NCBI GenBank assembly: GCA_020627705.1
Contig: JAHDGJ010000002.1
Location: 208,579-272,578 of the forward strand
Length of the DNA: 64,000 nt
Origin: Saprospiraceae bacterium
GTDB lineage: Bacteria; Bacteroidota; Bacteroidia; Chitinophagales; Saprospiraceae
Direction: 5' to 3'
Shown: positions 16,626 to 26,357 of the stretch, piece by piece
Layout of the letters: every line of letters begins with the position of its first letter
How positions within the stretch are numbered: position 1 is the first letter of the stretch
Program-made: the position numbers and the translations under genes
Notes under the pieces: model-generated
The model's input: only the letters and a program-made list of their open reading frames with translations
Told to the model about the DNA's origin: nothing
Databases searched by the model: none

Positions 16626-19600
16626 TTAGTTGCCTAAGTAGTTCTTTTCGAAGAACGCTCGATACTCAAGCACACCTTTTTTCTTGGCAATTTCACGATA
16701 ATTTTTTTGCGTTGTCGCAAATATGTCAAAGCCAACTTTGTTTGAGTCCAAAAAGTCAGCAGCGTTTTTCTTGGTGCCTTCAAAATATTTCATTGCCTTA
16801 GCCTTATTTCTAAATTTACGGATCAAGACCAATTGAGTGCCTTCTTCTCTATTTAAGGGCAAATCTGATATCCTTAACTTTTCGAGTTGGTGGTATTTTT
16901 TATTGTAATCACTGATTTTGATTTTTACATCCTGTAGACTTTTTTGTTTGTCATCATACAAAACAATTATCACATAATGTAACTTATCATCATCTAAGCT
17001 AAAGTCTTCAGAAACTTCATCGTATAATCGACTATCAAATGCTTTTTTATCTCCTCTGATAAATCTCAGAATTTCTTTTGCACGTGCTTCTTCGCCTGTA
17101 TTAGGATAACGCGCAATCAGCTCTTGTAGTGCTTTTATGTAGGCTTCTTTGCCATTTACATTACCCAAGGACATAGCTTGCAACAACGCATATTTAGGCA
17201 TCAACGGATGTGTTTTAGTCAATTCGCTTTTCGCCTTTTCGATACGATTTAGAACCTCCTGATGCGACCCATTTTCAAAATGTGAGTAAGTTTCCGTATA
17301 GAATAGTTGTTCTTTATTTTTGTCTCTATTTTGCTCTGCTGCAAAATTTAGATTCGTCAAGGATTGACTGAATTTGGCGTTTGGATATTTTTCAATCAAT
17401 ATCTTTTTATACTTTGCCGCTTCCGCTAAATTTCCTAAATCTTGATGCGAGATGTACAAATAAAACAGCGCTTCCGCTTCTTTTTCTGTACCTGGATAAT
17501 TTTTTAATAGCGCGGTTAGTGATTCAATTGATTTTTGGTTGTGGTTAAGCTTGTTTTTGAATAAAAGCCCTAGGTCAAACATAGCATTTGATCTCAGTTC
17601 ATGCGCTTTGGCTTTCTTTATTGGGGTCGTAGGGACACTGGCCATTAGGGCAAGTAATGCTGCTTCTCTTTCTGCATCATTGTCTACCTCTTCCACTTCT
17701 TCAATTTCTACATCTATAGCGCCGATTCGATTGGACCTTCTCCAATCATCCGACAAACTCCGAAGCCCCCATTTTCTCTCAAAAATTCTTTGTCCCGCCA
17801 GCACTAAGGTTTCGTCATAGGCGAAAAAACTGCTTTGTGATCCTCCAAACCCATTTTTTCTGTCGATAAAGTCTTTATTACCTGAAGAAGTATCTTCTTC
17901 ACCATTTTTTTGAGCTTCTAATCGTTCATCTACAATGGCTCCTAACTTCTTTTCCAATTCTTCATTGGACAATGTGCTTAAGTACAAAAGGCTATCCTGA
18001 AATTCTATAGTTTGAATGTTGGAAGCAATGTCTTTTAACGAGCCTGCATAATCTTTGACCTCAAAATAACGCTCATCTTCTTTAGAAATATTGGTTAAAG
18101 TAGAATCGTAATATGCACTTGCTTCTACATATCTTTCTTGGTCAAATAGAAGATTTGCAATTCTATAATAGGATTCTAATTTTTGCTTTTTGTTGATGGT
18201 GCTCTTAAACACAGAGCTTTGATAAGAGGCGATGGCTTCTTCGACGTTACCATCTTCTTCGTGAATATTTCCGATCGTAAAATAAATTTGGTCTTGGTAG
18301 TCCTCGTTTTTACGATCCTTTAGCATTTTTCTAAGCGTATTGATCGCGCCACTTTTAGAACTTTGTCCACTTGCCCAACTGGCTTTAGCTAAGTTTAATT
18401 CGGCATTGAACCTTAATTCATAGCTCGGCTTGTATTTGCTTACTTTTTTGAAGGCCATGCTGGCTGCATTTTTATTGCCTTCCAACTGATGGATTTGACC
18501 TATAATGTAAGCGTACCGAGCTTTTAAAACCTTTGATTTTTCATTTTCAATCGCTCTTTCTAAAAACGGAACCGCGTTGCTATAATCTTTTTGACGCATC
18601 AGCAAATGCGCTCTAGCTGCTGGCACCATCTCAAGTACTTCTTTTCTTGTAGGGTATTCGTTTTCGAGTTGTTTTAATAGATACTCAGCTGCAAAGTAAT
18701 TTTTTTGCTCTGTATAGGTTCTTGCCAACCAATATACTCCTTCATGAAAAGCGAGTTTGCCTTTAAATAATCCTTTCGGATCATCATGTGATATTTTCTT
18801 TTTTGGAAGTTTCTTTCTTTTCGCAAGCTCTTCTTCCTCTTCTTTTTCGTTGTCTTGTGTTTCTTCTTCTGTTGATGCTACCTCCTGTTTTTTTACTTCA
18901 GGCGGATTTAAATAGGCTTGGTACAGCTTTTCTTTAGCTTCGATTTTGGCCTCTATTTCTTTCTCTTTTTGAGAACGAGGATCGCCATTAGGATCTTTTT
19001 TAATCCTTTGTTTCTTCTTTCTTGCTTTTTCTCTTGCTTTTTTCTCTTGCTCTTTTCTTTTTTTCGTGGCTTCTCTTAAATCATCTTTAAGTTTTTTAAT
19101 GTCTTTTTTAAATCGGTCAATCTTCTTTTTTCGTTCTGCTTTTAAATCCTGTTTTTCCTCTCTTTCGGCCGCTTTCTCTTTTTTGGCCTTTTTCATATTC
19201 TCCTCCTTGATTTTGCGGTTTTTCTTTTTTTCCGCTTCTTTTTTCTTTTTTTTCTCTTCAGCTGAGCCTTTTTTGTTCTTTTCTTTAAAGTATAATCTCC
19301 CTTTGGGATTGTTGGGGTTAAATTCTTCTTCGAAATATTTGAATGTCTCTTCCGCCGTTTCGTAGTCTTGTTTGAGATATTGTGCTCTTCCCAGCATTAC
19401 ATAGGTATCATCGATCCAGTCACTTTTTGGATGAAGTTTAACCAACCTTGCCATTTTTTTCATGACATTATCCATATCCTCTGAAACCGTCGAAGCATTT
19501 TCGACATCAACGTATGGATATACCTCTAAAATCTCCGAATAGTCCGCTTGATGCTGTGCACTCAGGGACATTAGAGATTTTTTCATAATTTCTTCAGCAT

Positions 19601-19748
19601 TCCAAAAACCATTGTATTTGGATGACATATTGTGGTAAATCTCCTTTACCTTACCATAATCTTCGCTGGATTTTTTCTTTTTAGTTGCGCACCCCGAAAA
19701 AAGAACACTAAGCAAAAGAATAACTGGAATTCCTTTTAGAACCTTCAA
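16626..19748 (-). CDS. PorW/SprE-like TPR lipoprotein, type IX secretion component
   Basis: A 1040-residue lipoprotein with signal peptide and lipobox FSGC (Cys20). The mature N-terminus (VKEIYHNMSSKYNGFWNAEEI) and the following TPR helices resemble PorW/SprE, the T9SS lipoprotein that links the outer-membrane translocon to the motor. TPR units continue across most of the protein. Residues about 155-325 are an extremely Lys/Glu-rich coiled-coil insertion, and the whole is longer than the 850-900 residues I would expect. The start is TTG (19748); no ATG fits. Gene identity rests on N-terminal resemblance and overall architecture; a generic TPR lipoprotein is the alternative. The divergent neighbour is an M23 peptidase. 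Confidence 0.68.
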   Translation of the reverse strand: MKVLKGIPVILLLSVLFSGCATKKKKSSEDYGKVKEIYHNMSSKYNGFWNAEEIMKKSLMSLSAQHQADYSEILEVYPYVDVENASTVSEDMDNVMKKMARLVKLHPKSDWIDDTYVMLGRAQYLKQDYETAEETFKYFEEEFNPNNPKGRLYFKEKNKKGSAEEKKKKKEAEKKKNRKIKEENMKKAKKEKAAEREEKQDLKAERKKKIDRFKKDIKKLKDDLREATKKRKEQEKKAREKARKKKQRIKKDPNGDPRSQKEKEIEAKIEAKEKLYQAYLNPPEVKKQEVASTEEETQDNEKEEEEELAKRKKLPKKKISHDDPKGLFKGKLAFHEGVYWLARTYTEQKNYFAAEYLLKQLENEYPTRKEVLEMVPAARAHLLMRQKDYSNAVPFLERAIENEKSKVLKARYAYIIGQIHQLEGNKNAASMAFKKVSKYKPSYELRFNAELNLAKASWASGQSSKSGAINTLRKMLKDRKNEDYQDQIYFTIGNIHEEDGNVEEAIASYQSSVFKSTINKKQKLESYYRIANLLFDQERYVEASAYYDSTLTNISKEDERYFEVKDYAGSLKDIASNIQTIEFQDSLLYLSTLSNEELEKKLGAIVDERLEAQKNGEEDTSSGNKDFIDRKNGFGGSQSSFFAYDETLVLAGQRIFERKWGLRSLSDDWRRSNRIGAIDVEIEEVEEVDNDAEREAALLALMASVPTTPIKKAKAHELRSNAMFDLGLLFKNKLNHNQKSIESLTALLKNYPGTEKEAEALFYLYISHQDLGNLAEAAKYKKILIEKYPNAKFSQSLTNLNFAAEQNRDKNKEQLFYTETYSHFENGSHQEVLNRIEKAKSELTKTHPLMPKYALLQAMSLGNVNGKEAYIKALQELIARYPNTGEEARAKEILRFIRGDKKAFDSRLYDEVSEDFSLDDDKLHYVIIVLYDDKQKSLQDVKIKISDYNKKYHQLEKLRISDLPLNREEGTQLVLIRKFRNKAKAMKYFEGTKKNAADFLDSNKVGFDIFATTQKNYREIAKKKGVLEYRAFFEKNYLGN

Positions 19749-19880
19749 AATATCTTGTTTGTATAATTAATTGGATACTGCTCTTTGGATAATTTAGTTT
19801 TATAAGTCAAAATGAGCCAAAGTCTCAACTTATATAACTTTATTTGCCACAAATTTATTTTAATTTTTTCAGAACTAACT

Positions 19881-20690
19881 ATGGCTTCAGAGCTAAAAAA
19901 AGAGAAGAGTTTTCGTGAAAAATTAGGGACCAAATTCAGATTGGTTCTTTTAAACGACGAAACCCTTAGTGAGGTTCGCTCGTTTCGGCTCACTTTACAG
20001 ACCATTTATATCGCTTTGAGCACCCTGGTTCTACTTATTTCCTTGCTCATTGTGGGCCTTTTTGTATTCACCCCGATTAAAAGATTTTTGCCAGGATACG
20101 CTGATATAAAGGGTAATGTGGAGTTTGTAAAGCTTAAAAATCAAGTAAGCGAAATGGAGGAAATTATTGATGCCCAAACTGTTTATATCGATGGCTTGAC
20201 GAATATGGTGACTGGTGGAGAGGTTTCTTCGAGTATTGAAGAAGGTTTAGATGCCGTAGAGTTGCCTAGTGAGGATCGTGTTGTTCCAGCAGAGCCTACT
20301 GCTCCCAGAATTGGTGCATATTATTTAATGGCACCTTTAAAGGGTGAGCTGGTTTCCGGGTTTTTGGATCGAAAGAATCATTTAGGTGTAGATATCGTTG
20401 CCCCTAAAAATTCACCCATAAAAGCGACAAAAGACGGAATTGTAATTTCTTCGGATTGGAGTTTTGAAACAGGGCATTCTATTACGCTTCAACATCAATC
20501 CAATCTAATTTCTATATATAAGCACAACAGCAAGCTGTTAAAAAAGAATGGGGATAAAGTTTTACAAGGAGAGTCTATAGCCATCATTGGCAATACTGGA
20601 GAGCTAACTTCAGGACCTCACCTGCATTTTGAACTATGGTTTGATGGCAATCCTATTGATCCAGAACAATATATCGACTTTAAAAAGTAA
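19881..20690 (+). CDS. Membrane-anchored M23 peptidoglycan endopeptidase
   Basis: A 269-residue protein with a cytoplasmic N-terminus (residues 1-40), one transmembrane helix (about 41-62) and a periplasmic coiled coil leading to an M23/LytM domain (about 155-269). The zinc motifs are HLGVD and HLHFE, with the usual GNTG preceding. It cuts peptide cross-links in the cell wall or positions other hydrolases. I start at ATG 19881 (MASELKKEKSF); an ATG 69 bases upstream adds an unlikely hydrophobic run before the basic segment. It diverges from the PorW/SprE-like gene. Confidence 0.9.
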   Translation: MASELKKEKSFREKLGTKFRLVLLNDETLSEVRSFRLTLQTIYIALSTLVLLISLLIVGLFVFTPIKRFLPGYADIKGNVEFVKLKNQVSEMEEIIDAQTVYIDGLTNMVTGGEVSSSIEEGLDAVELPSEDRVVPAEPTAPRIGAYYLMAPLKGELVSGFLDRKNHLGVDIVAPKNSPIKATKDGIVISSDWSFETGHSITLQHQSNLISIYKHNSKLLKKNGDKVLQGESIAIIGNTGELTSGPHLHFELWFDGNPIDPEQYIDFKK

Positions 20691-20771
20691 AGGGGATAAC
20701 GCGTTTTAGATCAATATACAGACCTCAATCCGAAAAAGAATATTGGCGAAGTTTTTTAGAGGTTGATTCGT

Positions 20772-21686
20772 TTATATTTTTTTGGTCATCAAATCTTGAA
20801 TCGCTAAGTCCAAATTTGGGTGTAAGAATGTAAATCCTTGGTTGATTAATGCTTCGGGTTTGACCCTGTTGCTGTTGAGGATGGTTGCTGACATTTCACC
20901 TAGAAAAAGTCGCATAAAGAACTTTGGCAAAGGGTAAGCTATGGCATATGGCGCAATCACATCTCTACAAACTTTCATGAAGTTTTTCGTCTGTATAGGG
21001 TTTGGGCTTACGGCATTAAGGGTTCCCTCATGTTTGTTATGCACACAGGCTTCAATTATTCTACAAAGGTCTTCAATATGGATCCAAGAATAGTAATTAT
21101 CACCTTTTCCAAAATAATTGCTCTGTCCTAGTTTGATAGGGAGTAAAAATTTGGAAAGAGCACCTCCTTTGGTGGATAGCACGATGCCTATCCTTAGTAT
21201 ACTTAAATGATCTGCGATTTTTTTTGCTCCTAAGGCAGATTCCTCCCATAATCGACAGCATTCTACCATAAATCCTTCGTTTCCACTTTTAGAATTTTCG
21301 GTCAATACTTCATCACTTCGATCTCCATATATCCCGATGGCCGATGCTGAAATATAGTTTTTGACTCGAATATTTCGTTGGGATAATTTTTTGATCAAAA
21401 GTGTATTGCTGTTTACTCTACTGTCAATTAGGACTTGTTTTCTTTTTTTAGTCCAGCGTTTGTCTACAATGCCTGCGCCACATAAATTAATCACATGGTC
21501 TACTTCTAAAGCACCGTTTTCGATGAAGGATTTATTTAAATCCCATGAAAAGGACTTTACGTTGGGGTTTTGATATTTACCTCTTTGAAGAATATAAATT
21601 TCAAAGTTTTTGGAAGCCAAATAGTCAGAAAGAAACTTTCCAACCAATCCTGTAGCACCAGCAATTAGTATTTTCTGTTTTTCCAT
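20772..21686 (-). CDS. TIGR01777 family NAD(P)-binding epimerase-like protein (YfcH type)
   Basis: A 304-residue short-chain dehydrogenase/epimerase. The Rossmann glycine motif is GATGLVGKFLSDYL (residues 9-22), and the family landmarks NLCGAGIVDKRW and the SASAIGIYG active-site region are present. The C-terminal SVNRVKPEALINQGFTF-like end matches the YfcH/TIGR01777 C-terminal domain. The substrate is unknown; some members affect cell division. It stands alone between two converging or diverging genes. Confidence 0.88.
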   Translation of the reverse strand: MEKQKILIAGATGLVGKFLSDYLASKNFEIYILQRGKYQNPNVKSFSWDLNKSFIENGALEVDHVINLCGAGIVDKRWTKKRKQVLIDSRVNSNTLLIKKLSQRNIRVKNYISASAIGIYGDRSDEVLTENSKSGNEGFMVECCRLWEESALGAKKIADHLSILRIGIVLSTKGGALSKFLLPIKLGQSNYFGKGDNYYSWIHIEDLCRIIEACVHNKHEGTLNAVSPNPIQTKNFMKVCRDVIAPYAIAYPLPKFFMRLFLGEMSATILNSNRVKPEALINQGFTFLHPNLDLAIQDLMTKKI

Positions 21687-21747
21687 CCCTTATTTAATAG
21701 ACGTATAGTACATTTTGTTTTAAATTGAGTTTTTTAATTCTCAGAAC

Positions 21748-23469
21748 ATGCAAAATTATATACGGCTTTTTGTTCTTGTTTTTGCGGCTCTTAGTATTTG
21801 CTCTTGTAAACAAGAATCTAATTCTTTTAATCCTAATTCTGAGATTAACATTAGAATATCCAAGGATCCTCAAAAACTAAATCCCTTAACCTACCCAAGT
21901 TCGGCTTCTAGAGAAATTTATCAATACATCTTGTTGCCATTGGGAGATTTTGATCCAGAGACTTTAGAATTAATTCCTATCCTTATCAAGGATATCCCAA
22001 CACCTAGGATAATAGAGCAAGGTGATTTTAAAGGTAATGTTGCTTATGACATGGAGTTTTTGGAGGAGGCAACATGGGCTGATGGGAGTGCAATCACAGC
22101 CGAAGATTTTATTTTCACTATGAAAGCAGTCCGTGCAGATCAGATAGAATCGAGCGCTTGGAGGTCATTTTTTAAAGACCTCAAATCGATCGAAGTGGAT
22201 GACAGCAATCCTCAAAAATTTACTGTTATTTTTTCAAAGCCCTATATGCTGGCCTTAGAAGCCATTATTACAGCAAATCTATTTCCTAAATATGTCTATG
22301 ATCCCACCAACGCTACAGATAAAATCGATTTGAGTGGCAAGCCATTGGATACTGCGGCACCTCTTGATTCGACCTTTATAAACAATTTTAATGGCATCAA
22401 ACATTCAAGAGAAGTTGTATCTGGAGCAGGGCCATATAAATTAGTTGAATGGGAAGCGGATCAATTTGTTGTATTAGAACGGATAGAAAATCATTGGGGT
22501 AAAAAATCTAAAAACCCTTATTTAAAGGCGAATGCCAAAACCTTGGTTTTCAAAATAATTCCAGATGAGCTTACCGCAATGGCAATGATGAAATCCGATA
22601 AAATTGATATTTATTCTGGTATTTCGAGTGCAAATTTTGAGGCTGCTAAAAAGAATGGAGAGGACAAGCTGAGTTTTTTCACTCCTCAACTTATTCGGTA
22701 TTATTATTTAATGCTAAACAATGCCGATCCGATTCTTTCGGATTCAAAAGTCCGAAGAGCATTGGCATATTGTACTCCGGTAGATCAAATGATTGAGAAT
22801 TTTGAAAATGGATTGGCACAAAGACAACGAAGTCTTTTTCACGCTACAAAATCCTATGCAGATCAAAGTTTGAAAAGCCTTTCGTATGATTTGGATAAAG
22901 CCAAAGAACTCTTGTCTCAAGCTGGATGGGAGGATAGTGATAACAATGGGGTGTTGGATAAAACCATGAATGGAGAATTTACAGAATTGAAATTGGAGAT
23001 TATTCAGTCTTCATCAGAATTGGGTAAAAAGGTGGCCTTAATGCTCAAAGAAGAAGCCCGCAAAGTAGGGGTACTTATTGATGTAAATATTTCAACAAAT
23101 GCCGAAATAAGGAAGGCCGTATCATCTGGGGAATATCAAATTTATCCTGGATCCGTTGTCCAAGATGCTAATGATGATGATCCATACAATCGTTGGCACA
23201 GTGAAGGACCGAGAAATTATATGAACTACAAAAACCCATTGTTAGATAAACTGATTGAAGAAAATAAAATCACCCTAGATAGAGAGAGTCGCAAAAGACG
23301 TTATGAACAAATGCAAAAGCTGGTTTACGAGGATCAACCGGTAATCTTTTTATATAGTCCAAAAGAGCGAATAATTGTTTCTTCAGACCTTCGAGGTTCA
23401 GTAAGTTCAAGAAGACCTGGTTACTTGGCAAACACGTTTCAAGAGATTAACGTTTTTTCAGAAAATTAG
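21748..23469 (+). CDS. Peptide ABC transporter substrate-binding lipoprotein (SBP_bac_5)
   Basis: A 573-residue family 5 extracytoplasmic solute-binding protein. The lipobox is SICSC (Cys20), so it is a membrane-anchored lipoprotein. The body has the family features: an early PQKLNPLTYPS segment, WADGSAITAEDF, the hinge KVRRALAY and the closing DPYNRWHSEG. Family members bind oligopeptides, dipeptides or nickel. Two permease genes follow at once (6- and -11-base spacing), making a three-gene operon. No ATP-binding subunit is present. Confidence 0.9.
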   Translation: MQNYIRLFVLVFAALSICSCKQESNSFNPNSEINIRISKDPQKLNPLTYPSSASREIYQYILLPLGDFDPETLELIPILIKDIPTPRIIEQGDFKGNVAYDMEFLEEATWADGSAITAEDFIFTMKAVRADQIESSAWRSFFKDLKSIEVDDSNPQKFTVIFSKPYMLALEAIITANLFPKYVYDPTNATDKIDLSGKPLDTAAPLDSTFINNFNGIKHSREVVSGAGPYKLVEWEADQFVVLERIENHWGKKSKNPYLKANAKTLVFKIIPDELTAMAMMKSDKIDIYSGISSANFEAAKKNGEDKLSFFTPQLIRYYYLMLNNADPILSDSKVRRALAYCTPVDQMIENFENGLAQRQRSLFHATKSYADQSLKSLSYDLDKAKELLSQAGWEDSDNNGVLDKTMNGEFTELKLEIIQSSSELGKKVALMLKEEARKVGVLIDVNISTNAEIRKAVSSGEYQIYPGSVVQDANDDDPYNRWHSEGPRNYMNYKNPLLDKLIEENKITLDRESRKRRYEQMQKLVYEDQPVIFLYSPKERIIVSSDLRGSVSSRRPGYLANTFQEINVFSEN

Positions 23470-23475
23470 GCTTTG

Positions 23476-24618
23476 ATGACAAAGTATTTCCTTCGCAGAC
23501 TAGGGTATTTTGTTCCTACTTTATTTTTTGTAGTTATTCTTTTATTCTTCATAAAATCTGCCCTTCCAGGAGATCCAATAGAAGATTATTTATCCAGCTA
23601 TGCTGATTTACAACAAGGAGATGAATTTTATCTGGAAGAATATGATAAGCTTTCAAAAAAGTGGGGCTACCAAAAGCCTCCTTTTTACTTCACAATACAA
23701 CCTAGAAATTTGCCGGATGATCATTATTCGATCATTCCATTGTCCCAAAGAAATGCTTTGGTTGAGCAACAAATTTCAAAGGGGTTTTCTATGCCTAAAT
23801 TGACCTGGTATGGTTTTGAGAACCAATTTCATCAATGGTTCAAAGGCATTTGCCGACTTGATTTAGGGGTTTCGGTTATGGATGGGAGACCTGTGGCTAA
23901 AAAAATTTCTAAATCCTTGGGGTGGACTTTTTTATTGATGTTCATTTCTTTACTCATCGCAAGTTTGTTTAGTTTTCCTTTAGGGCTTTGGCAAGCCAAT
24001 ACTAAACGTAAAGGGCTAAAAAAAGCTACCGAAATGATCGGGTTTATATTCTATTCGGTGCCCCTTTTTTGGTTGTGTCTGCTTGCGCTGATTTTCTTCG
24101 CGAGTGACATGTATGGCATGCGCATATTTGCTATAACTGATATAGATCCACTAATGGCTTCTAAAGGATTTTGGTATGGCTTTGGCCAGCAATGGTACAA
24201 ATTGATTTTACCAGCGTTATGCTGGTCTCTTCATTCTACGGCCTACTTAAGCACACAACTCAAAAGAAGTATTATGGAGCAAAGAGAAAATAATTATGTG
24301 CAAACGGCCTTAGCCAAAGGACTTGATTTGAGCCAAGTATCTAGAAGACATATCCTCAAAAATGCGATGTTGCCAATAATTACTATTTATTTTTCTACGA
24401 TCCCTACGGTATTGGCAGGATCGGTAGTTATAGAAACGATTTTTAATATCCCTGGAATTGGTAGACTGTTGGTGGGATCAATATTAAATTCAGATTGGAA
24501 TGTAGTCATAGGCATTGCTTTGCTTTCATCATTTGTTACCATGTGCTCATTTTTAATCGCAGATTATTTATACGCACGGGTTGATCCTAGAATAAAATAT
24601 TCCTCTGATGGCAAGTAA
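23476..24618 (+). CDS. Peptide ABC transporter permease, DppB/OppB type
   Basis: A 380-residue inner-membrane permease. The N-terminal helix (YFLRRLGYFVPTLFFVV) and C-terminal permease domain (residues about 150-375) match DppB/OppB, including the EAA-like loop ALAKGLDLSQVSRRHILKNA that contacts the ATPase, and the GSVVIETIFNIPGIG signature. Between helices 1 and 2 lies a roughly 110-residue periplasmic segment, longer than in E. coli DppB. I use ATG 23476; a TTG one codon upstream is possible. It overlaps the next gene by 11 bases. Confidence 0.9.
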   Translation: MTKYFLRRLGYFVPTLFFVVILLFFIKSALPGDPIEDYLSSYADLQQGDEFYLEEYDKLSKKWGYQKPPFYFTIQPRNLPDDHYSIIPLSQRNALVEQQISKGFSMPKLTWYGFENQFHQWFKGICRLDLGVSVMDGRPVAKKISKSLGWTFLLMFISLLIASLFSFPLGLWQANTKRKGLKKATEMIGFIFYSVPLFWLCLLALIFFASDMYGMRIFAITDIDPLMASKGFWYGFGQQWYKLILPALCWSLHSTAYLSTQLKRSIMEQRENNYVQTALAKGLDLSQVSRRHILKNAMLPIITIYFSTIPTVLAGSVVIETIFNIPGIGRLLVGSILNSDWNVVIGIALLSSFVTMCSFLIADYLYARVDPRIKYSSDGK

Positions 24619-25600
24619 TAGAAGTGCATATCGGTGGAGCTTTATAGTCTTGTTACTTTTTGTAATTGTAGGGATATTAGGCTTGGTTTTGTCTATAGAT
24701 GGTGCTGGCTTAAACAGCGATAACGTCCTTTCTCCTCCTTTTCAAGAGTGGGGGGCCGGCGTGTTAGGGACTGATGCCTTAGGTAGAAATGTCTTAAGTG
24801 GTATTGTGAGAGGGTGCAGTATTGCTTTGCACCTGGGCATACTCACCATTGTACTTATTCTAATCATTGCTATACCTATTGGAGTTTTATCGGGTTTTTA
24901 TGGCAACAATCTAAAACTGGGCATACCAGAGATTAGTGTTATAGGCTTGGTATTATTTTTCTTAATATATAACCTGATCTACTACGGATTAAACGGTTTG
25001 TCAGTTCTTTTACTTTGCCTTACTGTTTATTGCCTTTTATTTCTTTCACGACATTTTGATATTGTTGCAAAAAACAGATGGAAACTGTCTATACCAATTG
25101 ATAATATACTGACTAAAACTGCCGAAATATTTAAATCCATTCCTTCTTTAATTCTATTGATGATTATTCTTTCCCTTTGGACTAAAACTGGAATTCTCAG
25201 CATTGCAATCAGTTTATCTATATTGCTTTGGGTAAGAATTGCTCGTTTTATTAGGGCAGAAATTTTGTTGTTGAAAGAATCAGAATTTATTCAATCCCAA
25301 AAGGCTATGGGAGGTTCTGATTTGCATATCATTTTTGTGCATTGTTTACCCAGGGCCATGAAACCGGTATGGACTTATCTCATTTTTTTATTCGGAGCCA
25401 TTATTTTGATGGAAGCTACACTTTCTTTCATTGGATTAGGATTACCTATTGATCAGGTGAGTTGGGGTTCTATGCTCAACGAATCAAGAAAATATATTGA
25501 AGCTTGGTGGGTAGCTTTATTTCCGGGAATCGTCCTGTTTCTAGTGCTTTTTGCTTTAAATAAGGAATCAGAAGGATGGAAGAAATGGCAAAACGATTAA
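24608..25600 (+). CDS. Peptide ABC transporter permease, DppC/OppC type, with membrane insertion
   Basis: A 330-residue DppC/OppC-type permease. It has the hallmark GTDALGRNVLS near residue 50, GVLSGFYGN, the EAA loop (QSQKAMGGSDLHIIFVHCLPRA) and the terminal SFIGLGLP segment. After GFYGN an additional stretch of about 60 residues with two predicted helices (residues about 105-160) is inserted before the conserved KSIPSLIL motif. The ATG overlaps the upstream stop by 11 bases, and the end overlaps the convergent lipoprotein gene by 4 bases. Confidence 0.9.
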   Translation: MASNRSAYRWSFIVLLLFVIVGILGLVLSIDGAGLNSDNVLSPPFQEWGAGVLGTDALGRNVLSGIVRGCSIALHLGILTIVLILIIAIPIGVLSGFYGNNLKLGIPEISVIGLVLFFLIYNLIYYGLNGLSVLLLCLTVYCLLFLSRHFDIVAKNRWKLSIPIDNILTKTAEIFKSIPSLILLMIILSLWTKTGILSIAISLSILLWVRIARFIRAEILLLKESEFIQSQKAMGGSDLHIIFVHCLPRAMKPVWTYLIFLFGAIILMEATLSFIGLGLPIDQVSWGSMLNESRKYIEAWWVALFPGIVLFLVLFALNKESEGWKKWQND

Positions 25601-25815
25601 TCCTCCGTTTTGACTCTGTTCTTCATTTTTTTCCTTTGTTTTTTTGAAAACAAGTTGGATTTGCCTCTTTTGGTGGAGAGCTGCCCGTTTTTATTTGTTT
25701 TGGCTTGATAATGCTCCGTAGCAGCACAACCTTCTCCAGTTTTGCAAGAACTTATGGTAAGAACAAATAAGCCACCAATTAATAAAGTTAGGGTCAGAAC
25801 ATTTTTTATTTTCAT
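25597..25815 (-). CDS. Small lipoprotein, 72 residues
   Basis: A 72-residue lipoprotein with a clear signal peptide and lipobox ISSC (Cys24). The mature part begins CKTGEGCAATEHYQ, with a second cysteine, and ends in a strongly basic tail rich in Lys and Arg. Similar mini-lipoproteins are frequent in Bacteroidota but have no known role. The stop codon overlaps the convergent permease gene by 4 bases. Confidence 0.72.
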   Translation of the reverse strand: MKIKNVLTLTLLIGGLFVLTISSCKTGEGCAATEHYQAKTNKNGQLSTKRGKSNLFSKKQRKKMKNRVKTED

Positions 25816-25938
25816 ACCTAAAAATAATCAAATACTTCGTTAAAAACTTGCTCTAAAAAGTATAACAAAATATCATATAAAATGGGCTAGAGGCCGCAAA
25901 TTTATTGAGGTATAGAAAAAATAAATATATAAGTAAAG

Positions 25939-25967
25939 TTGTATATGACAGTATCTTAATATAATTT
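25939..25967 (+). promoter_or_regulatory. Candidate promoter for the HU gene
   Basis: TTG (25939-25941) lies 18 bases before TATAATTT (25960-25967), about 35 bases before the HU ATG. It is an imperfect match to the TTG/TAnnTTTG pattern. The whole upstream region is very A/T-rich, as expected for a highly expressed gene. Confidence 0.35.
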
Positions 25968-26002
25968 CGCGTTGATTTAAAATTTTAATCAAAACTTTAA
26001 AA

Positions 26003-26275
26003 ATGAATAAAGGAGATTTAATCGATGCAGTAGCGGATGCGGCTGGAATCACTAAAGGTCAAGCTACTGATGCTGTAAGTGCAGTTTTTGACAGTATCCA
26101 AAAGACGTTGAAAAAAGGAGATAGGGCTGCTTTCGTTGGATTCGGAACATTTTCTACTTCTAGGAGAGCTGCCAGAGATGGAAGAAACCCTAGAACAGGA
26201 GAAACTATTAAAATTGCTGCTAAGACTTTAGTAAAGTTCAAAGCAGGAAAAGGACTTACGGATTCTGTTAACTAA
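26003..26275 (+). CDS. HU family histone-like DNA-binding protein
   Basis: A 90-residue HU-type nucleoid protein. It shows the family order: an N-terminal helical dimer part (MNKGDLIDAVADAAG), the GFGTFS strand turn, and the DNA-binding arm with RNPRTGE and the C-terminal KFKAGKGL helix. It bends and compacts DNA as a dimer. It is preceded by an A/T-rich promoter region and followed by a terminator, so it is a monocistronic gene. Confidence 0.96.
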   Translation: MNKGDLIDAVADAAGITKGQATDAVSAVFDSIQKTLKKGDRAAFVGFGTFSTSRRAARDGRNPRTGETIKIAAKTLVKFKAGKGLTDSVN

Positions 26276-26301
26276 GCAAATCTAAATGCTTAAGAAATAT
26301 T

Positions 26302-26340
26302 GAGGCAGTCTAAAATTATCTAGATTGCCTCTTTTTATTT
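26302..26340 (+). terminator. Intrinsic terminator of the HU gene
   Basis: GAGGCAGTCTA (26302-26312) pairs with TAGATTGCCTC (26321-26331), with one G-U pair and an 8-base loop, followed by TTTTTATTT. Confidence 0.8.
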
Positions 26341-26357
26341 AAACCAACCTATAGACC

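Noticed and set aside
19812..19880. Upstream ATG for the M23 gene at 19812
   Set aside because: The added residues look like a spurious hydrophobic run; the ATG at 19881 gives the usual basic N-terminus before the membrane helix.
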